NCBI RefSeq assembly: GCF_004359215.1
Contig: NC_090628.1
Location: forward strand, 1,770,141-1,804,997
DNA from: Bremia lactucae
Lineage: Eukaryota > Oomycota > Peronosporomycetes > Peronosporales > Peronosporaceae
Direction of reading: 5' to 3'
DNA length: 34,857 bases
The notes under the pieces were generated by a model. The model made no database searches. It was not told the DNA's origin and worked only from the letters and a program-made list of their open reading frames with translations. How positions within the stretch are numbered: the first letter of the stretch is position 1; every line of letters begins with the position of its first letter. The translations under genes and the position numbers were made by a program. Positions 31,258-34,857 of this stretch are shown here, in pieces.

Positions 31258-32307
31258 TCAAGGGAAAGGCGTCGAGGATAATGTTTTAGACGCTCCTGAG
31301 TCAATTAAAATTGACCACGGCTTATCAAAGCCCTTTACAGTCGCTTGAGCGACTAGCAAGCCAGGCTTGTACTCTCGCCCCGTGCCATTGAGCACCGAAC
31401 TAATTGGGGCTAGGTTCTGTTTATTCTCACCTCCTAGATGCTCAACAGAGCCTAGGTCTTCCCCAGTAGGGCGCCCCGCACCTACTGGGTATCGACATTT
31501 TCCGCACCGTACTGGATCTCTGGCATAGGTCGGAAGGTTGGCGCTCTTTCGAGCTTTACGCAAATTTCGTAGGGTGTAGGCCGGACGTAAATGTTTCGTG
31601 CTTCCGCACATATAACATCTACGGATGGTCTTATGCTGTTCCACAGCGTAAAGAGCCTCGACTCCTTCCTCAACGACGCTTAAATCCATGGGTTCCGCTC
31701 TATTAGAACGTACCCTTGTGAAAGCTTTTCGGCAAACAGGCGTGCTAATGCGAGCCGACTCAAAGTCGAAATCGGCGCGTAGCGCTATTGCAACTGCCTC
31801 TTCGAAAGTAGCAGGATAAGATCGGAATAATTCCGTCCGGGCAACGCCCTCATTGAGACTCCCCATAAAGATGGTCACTACAATTGCTTCTTGCACCGGG
31901 TCTTGATGAATCGAAGCAATGAGAGTTCTCAACTCCTGGACAAAGTCCCCTAGGGTTCTTTTACCCTGTCGAGTCGCTTGGAGCCGTGCCCGCATGCGAA
32001 AAGCCTGATCAGGCGGTGCAAACATGCTCGTCATTTGCTGTTTCAGCGAATTCCGCGAGGGAAAAGCGTCGTTTATGGACGTGCTGCATGACAGTGCCCA
32101 CTCCATGGCTCTACCTCCAAGTTTGGAAATGGCCATAGCCACCTTTTGCTGTTCTGTTAAGATCAAGGCGGAATCAATGGACATTTCCATCTGCTTAATC
32201 CAAAAAGGGAGATTTTCTACCTCTTTTTCCTCAAATGTCTTCACGTTTACAGTTAGAGGGCGAGCCCTCGGCTCTGAGTCAGGTACAGAAATGTACCGGG
32301 TTGGCAT
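31258..32307 (-). pseudogene. gag-protease ORF of copy D, best preserved in the window
   Basis: A single open frame of 349 residues: gag core (EMSIDSALILTEQQKVAMAI, GGRAMEWAL, QQMTSMFAPPDQAF, GSLNEGVARTELFRSYPATF), then the knuckle near residue 232, CYMCGSTKHLRPAY, where the last Cys of C-x2-C-x4-H-x4-C is Tyr, and a protease active-site motif WSILIDSGAS near residue 335, followed by a frame end. It is open but not normal: an upstream TAG separates it from the first gag codons, the knuckle is damaged and the protease is cut off after its active site. Confidence 0.85.
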
Positions 32308-32940
32308 AGATGCCGCTAAGAAGTCCTATACCTGTCCGATCTGGGAGGCATCGTACCGCATGAACGCTTTAAGCCTTGCATGCAGAACTTCTGGTCCCTG
32401 GTAAATAATAAATTTTGCTTCTTGCACCGGGTCTTGATGAATCGATGCAATAAGAGTTCTCAACTCCTGGACAAAGTCCCCTAGGGTTCTTTTACCCTGT
32501 CGAGTCGCTTGGAGCCGTGCCCGCATGCGAAAAGCCTGATCTAGCGGTGCAAACATGCTCGTCATTTGCTGTTTCAGCGAATTCCACGAGGGAAAAGCGT
32601 CGTTTATGGACGTGCTGCATGATAGTGCCCACTCCATGGCTCGACCTCCAAGTTTAAAAATGGCCATAGCCACCTTTTGTTGTTCTGTTAAGATCAAGGC
32701 AGAATCAATGGACATTCCATCTGCTTAATCCAAAAAGGGAGATTTTCTACCTCTTTTCCTCAAATGTCTTCACGTTTACAGTTAGAGGGCGAGCCCTCGG
32801 CTCTGGGTCAGGTACAGAAATGTACCGGGTTGGCATAGATGCCGCTAAGAAGTCCTATACCTGACCGATCTGGGAGGCATCGTACCGCATGAACGCTTCA
32901 AGCCTTGCATGCAGGACTTCTGGTCCCTGGGAGATAATAA
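31885..32940 (-). repeat. Tandem duplication of about 530 bp in gag of copy D
   Basis: The block from GCTTCTTGCACCGGGTC to TGGTCCCTGG occurs at about 31886-32400 and again at 32417-32930, offset by 529-531 bp, with scattered differences (for example CGAAGC versus CGATGC, and CGCGAGGG versus CACGAGGG). The junction near 32401-32416 is GTAAATAATAAATTTT. The distal copy holds the first gag codons and the open piece 32326-32715. Confidence 0.92.
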
Positions 32941-33071
32941 ATTCCACGTGCTCAAGCCCGAATAAGGTTTTGAGCTTGTCATAAGCGACGCGTTGCGCTT
33001 CTGACACTTCTGGAATATCTTCCATTTTCGTAAGGGTTTAGTCTTGCAAAGTCTCAGGCGTAGATTGACTA

Positions 33072-33083
33072 CGAGTGCTACCA
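33072..33083 (-). promoter_or_regulatory. Primer-binding site of copy D
   Basis: Read on the minus strand, TGGTAGCACTCG follows the LTR end after two bases, identical to copy B. Confidence 0.72.
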
Positions 33084-33085
33084 GG

Positions 33086-33571
33086 TGTAGCGGAGCTACC
33101 TCCCTCCTAAAGTCAGAGGAAGACTTTCAGACTCAGAGAGTCACTTAATTCTATTGAACTAATGGGTTTCACAACTCAGGAAGTCGTACAAGCTATAAAT
33201 GCTTAAGAAATCCTAGTTCAAGGGATTCAGGGGTTCGTAGAACCAAGTGGCAACTAGTGCTCAAGAGTATATACCTTAGAAAGGCTTCTATCTCTTACAG
33301 ATCAATGCGCAAGCCTTAGGAAGGCACTTGACGCTTTAAGATCAGAAGGGGAACTTCACTTTATCTAATTACCTAAATAAAAAAATCCTACCCTAGCTTA
33401 CTAGAAATAGATTTTGGCCGCCAGATTAATATCTGGCGGCGACCGCATTTGTTACCCATTATAAATGGGATTCAAGTAACTAACTATTCTAAAACTAGAT
33501 AAAAGGGTATTTTACCCATAAAGTAAATGTACCACAACAACGTTTCTCCAACCGATGTGTGCCCCATTACA
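33086..33571 (-). repeat. 5' LTR of copy D (486 bp)
   Basis: Minus-strand ends TGTAATGGGG (33571) and CCGCTACA (33086). Almost collinear with the LTR of copy B (10698-11181), including the CCGCCAGAT palindrome. The similarity of the B and D LTRs is higher than that of their pol regions. Confidence 0.9.
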
Positions 33572-33779
33572 GTATATGCTGTAGATAATATGGGTTTTAC
33601 CCTTCTAAAGGTTGTTATAATACCAGTTTAACCAATCATATAGGTAAGCTGATTACTACCGTCGTGTTGATTGGTTCCCAAACCATCAATAATGCAACCT
33701 CCCTGATTCTATCGTTCTATTACCAGCTACATCTGACTTCTAAGAGCGTCAACTAACCTCCCTTCTCTAAAAAGCCAAC
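33572..33779. other. Spacer between copy D and the second-family remnant
   Basis: AT-rich, no ORF. Short inverted stretches (TTGGTT and AACCAA near 33640-33690) but nothing clear. Confidence 0.4.
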
Positions 33780-34164
33780 ATGGAAGGCTTCATTCGACTT
33801 TCAGTGTAGCGGTTTGACTCTGTTGACGACGCCCGTGACGCGCCAGATGAAATCACACTACCGGATGTCACAACCAACCGCAAGGAAAGTGAGGTTAAAG
33901 CAGTGAGCTTACAGCGCTATGGTTACGGCCGCCGAACTCGTTCGGCAGTAGATGCAGGCCTAGCACCTCCTCGTCAGCGCATGGGCTCCAGCCGTGCCAC
34001 TGACTGCTAATTCTCGGCCGCAATCCTGTCGTCAAGCAGCGCAAGCACAAGCACAAGCAGCGCCTGACGCACCTCTAGCAGCGCCACAGATCGAAGATAT
34101 CGAGCCGTTCGATCCTGTACTTGATTCTGAGCATCCTGCTCCTGACATGCATTTGTTGGTGTAG
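33780..34164 (+). pseudogene. 3' coding remnant just before the second-family LTR
   Basis: From ATG at 33780 a frame reads MEGFIRLSV, one TAG, then RFDSVDDARDAPDEITLPDV and SLQRYGYGRRTRSAVDAG to a stop near 34010. A shifted frame continues to 34164 through RQAAQAQAQAAPDAPLAAP and DFEPFDP-like IEDIEPFDPVLD to MHLLV-stop. It ends 14 bp before an LTR, so it is most likely the 3' end of a retroelement ORF. No domain is recognised; it is Ala/Pro/Gln-rich with a basic stretch. Confidence 0.5.
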
Positions 34165-34178
34165 ATGTAGATGTAGAT

Positions 34179-34733
34179 TGTAACGGGCTAAAGTTGCCCT
34201 TATGTTACACAGTCCCCGTTAAGTATACTTAATGTACTTAAGGGGATCGTCAATTACTAAATAATCGTAATTAGACCCAACACTCGGGTGAGGTGCACAT
34301 TTGTGACCAACCCTTGTGGATGTGATGCACATGGGTGCATTCACATTAGGAGGGATGACGCCCAGCGTCATCCATGATGACGGCTAGCGTCATCCGTTAC
34401 GCGAGGTATCTATAAAGATACGCTCGCAATACATATTAAATGTTATCTATAGAGATAACATTTTAATTGGTAAAAATAGGTATTTGTATTTGATTCTATT
34501 GAATATGAATCAGTCTGAAAACAACTTCCTACTTGGTAAGTGCGCACAAGGAGACAGATTACCGCTCCCGTGACGACACTTAACCAGAGTACTTAGTGTG
34601 TTGGGTGAGGTCGCTTGCGCGCCCACCACAACTACCTCACTGCACGCAAGAGAAGCAGGTTTAACCGCTTCCTCGCTGTGCTAGGGTGTGTGTCTAAGTA
34701 GAGCGTGGCCGCATTACGACGTGCCCGCCTACA
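34179..34733 (+). repeat. Complete LTR of the second family (555 bp)
   Basis: It starts TGTAACGGGCTAAAG and ends CGCCCGCCTACA, so it has TGTA and TACA ends like the first family. A primer-binding site follows two bases later. A diverged relative lies at 23757-24270 in the opposite orientation. It contains a run of four hairpins. Confidence 0.82.
34353..34462. repeat. Array of four hairpins inside the second-family LTR
   Basis: In order: GGATGACGC / GCGTCATCC (34353-34373); GATGACG / CGTCATC (34376-34394); GCGAGGTATCT / AGATAC-g-CTCGC (34401-34427); AATGTTATCT / AGATAACATT with loop ATAG (34439-34462). They occupy about 110 bp with little spacing. They could fold the LTR RNA or act as paired protein-binding sites; the function is unknown. 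Confidence 0.85.
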
Positions 34734-34735
34734 CT

Positions 34736-34747
34736 TGGTAGCACTTG
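34736..34747 (+). promoter_or_regulatory. Primer-binding site after the second-family LTR
   Basis: TGGTAGCACTTG starts two bases after the LTR end, sharing TGGTAGCAC with copies B, C and D. It implies that an element body lies to the right, beyond the window. Confidence 0.62.
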
Positions 34748-34857
34748 AAATCCTTCCCACGACCCGCATCTCTGCGTGTGTACGTGAGGATGAGCCTCAA
34801 TATTGATTGGGCTCATTTTCCCCACCTCTCCGAACATCATCGGGAGGTGGCAGGGCT
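34748..34857 (+). other. Start of an element leader at the window edge
   Basis: Only 110 bp are seen after the primer-binding site. No start codon with a recognisable gag sequence is visible before the window ends. Confidence 0.35.

Larger units (their letters stand above)
27735..33571 (-). mobile_element. Ty3/gypsy element, copy D (diverged member, 3' truncated)
   Basis: On the minus strand: 5' LTR (33571-33086), primer-binding site, duplicated gag, protease, RT, RNase H and integrase. Homology to A and B ends near 27735, within the region after the integrase core, so the integrase tail, chromodomain and 3' LTR are lost. D lacks the 65-bp duplication, keeps the 67-bp segment absent from A and B and reads through the RNase H stop, so it represents the state before the A/B/C defects. 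Confidence 0.92.

Noticed and set aside
33086..33571. tRNA gene because of the TGCTACCA string next to the LTR
   Set aside because: It is only the primer-binding site; no cloverleaf can be drawn around it.

Overview
The window looks like nuclear DNA of an oomycete, most likely a Phytophthora or downy-mildew type (Peronosporales). The reasons are a FYVE protein with a START-like central region (a layout expanded in oomycetes), a short 69-nt spliceosomal intron with a GTATGT donor, and dense Ty3/gypsy, Ty1/copia, pogo and MULE debris. The genus is inferred, not shown. I saw no rRNA, tRNA, CRISPR or bacterial operon structure.

Layout. 1-5507: degenerate Ty3/gypsy chromodomain-type element on the minus strand (copy A). 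5750-10428: the only host genes, both on the minus strand: a 624-residue FYVE zinc-finger protein and a two-exon, 706-residue KIX-domain, Gln-rich protein resembling Mediator subunit MED15. 10698-16996: copy B, same family, plus strand, so A and B form inverted arms of more than 5 kb around the two host genes. 16997-17096: a 100-N assembly gap. 17097-22890: copy C, plus strand, a mosaic whose 3' part is almost identical to B. 22412-23344: an open antisense frame overlapping the chromodomain end of C; parts of the same frame are in A and B. 23377-24270: a strong hairpin, spaced repeats and a minus-strand LTR of a second family. 24540-27460: remnants of a copia element, a pogo-like DDE transposase and a MULE transposase. 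27735-33571: copy D, a more diverged gypsy member on the minus strand with a 5' LTR and a gag duplication. 33780 to the end: a 3' coding remnant, a complete LTR of the second family on the plus strand, and its primer-binding site.

Only the FYVE and MED15-like genes look like working cellular genes: one probably binds phosphoinositide membranes, the other probably links activators to RNA polymerase II. Every gypsy copy carries stops and frameshifts. A, B and C share the same stop at the end of RNase H and the same 65-bp tandem duplication, so they were copied after those defects arose. The best candidate for something undescribed is the antisense frame: about 310 codons without a stop, a heptad coiled-coil pattern and a basic patch, kept open in copies whose sense frame is broken.
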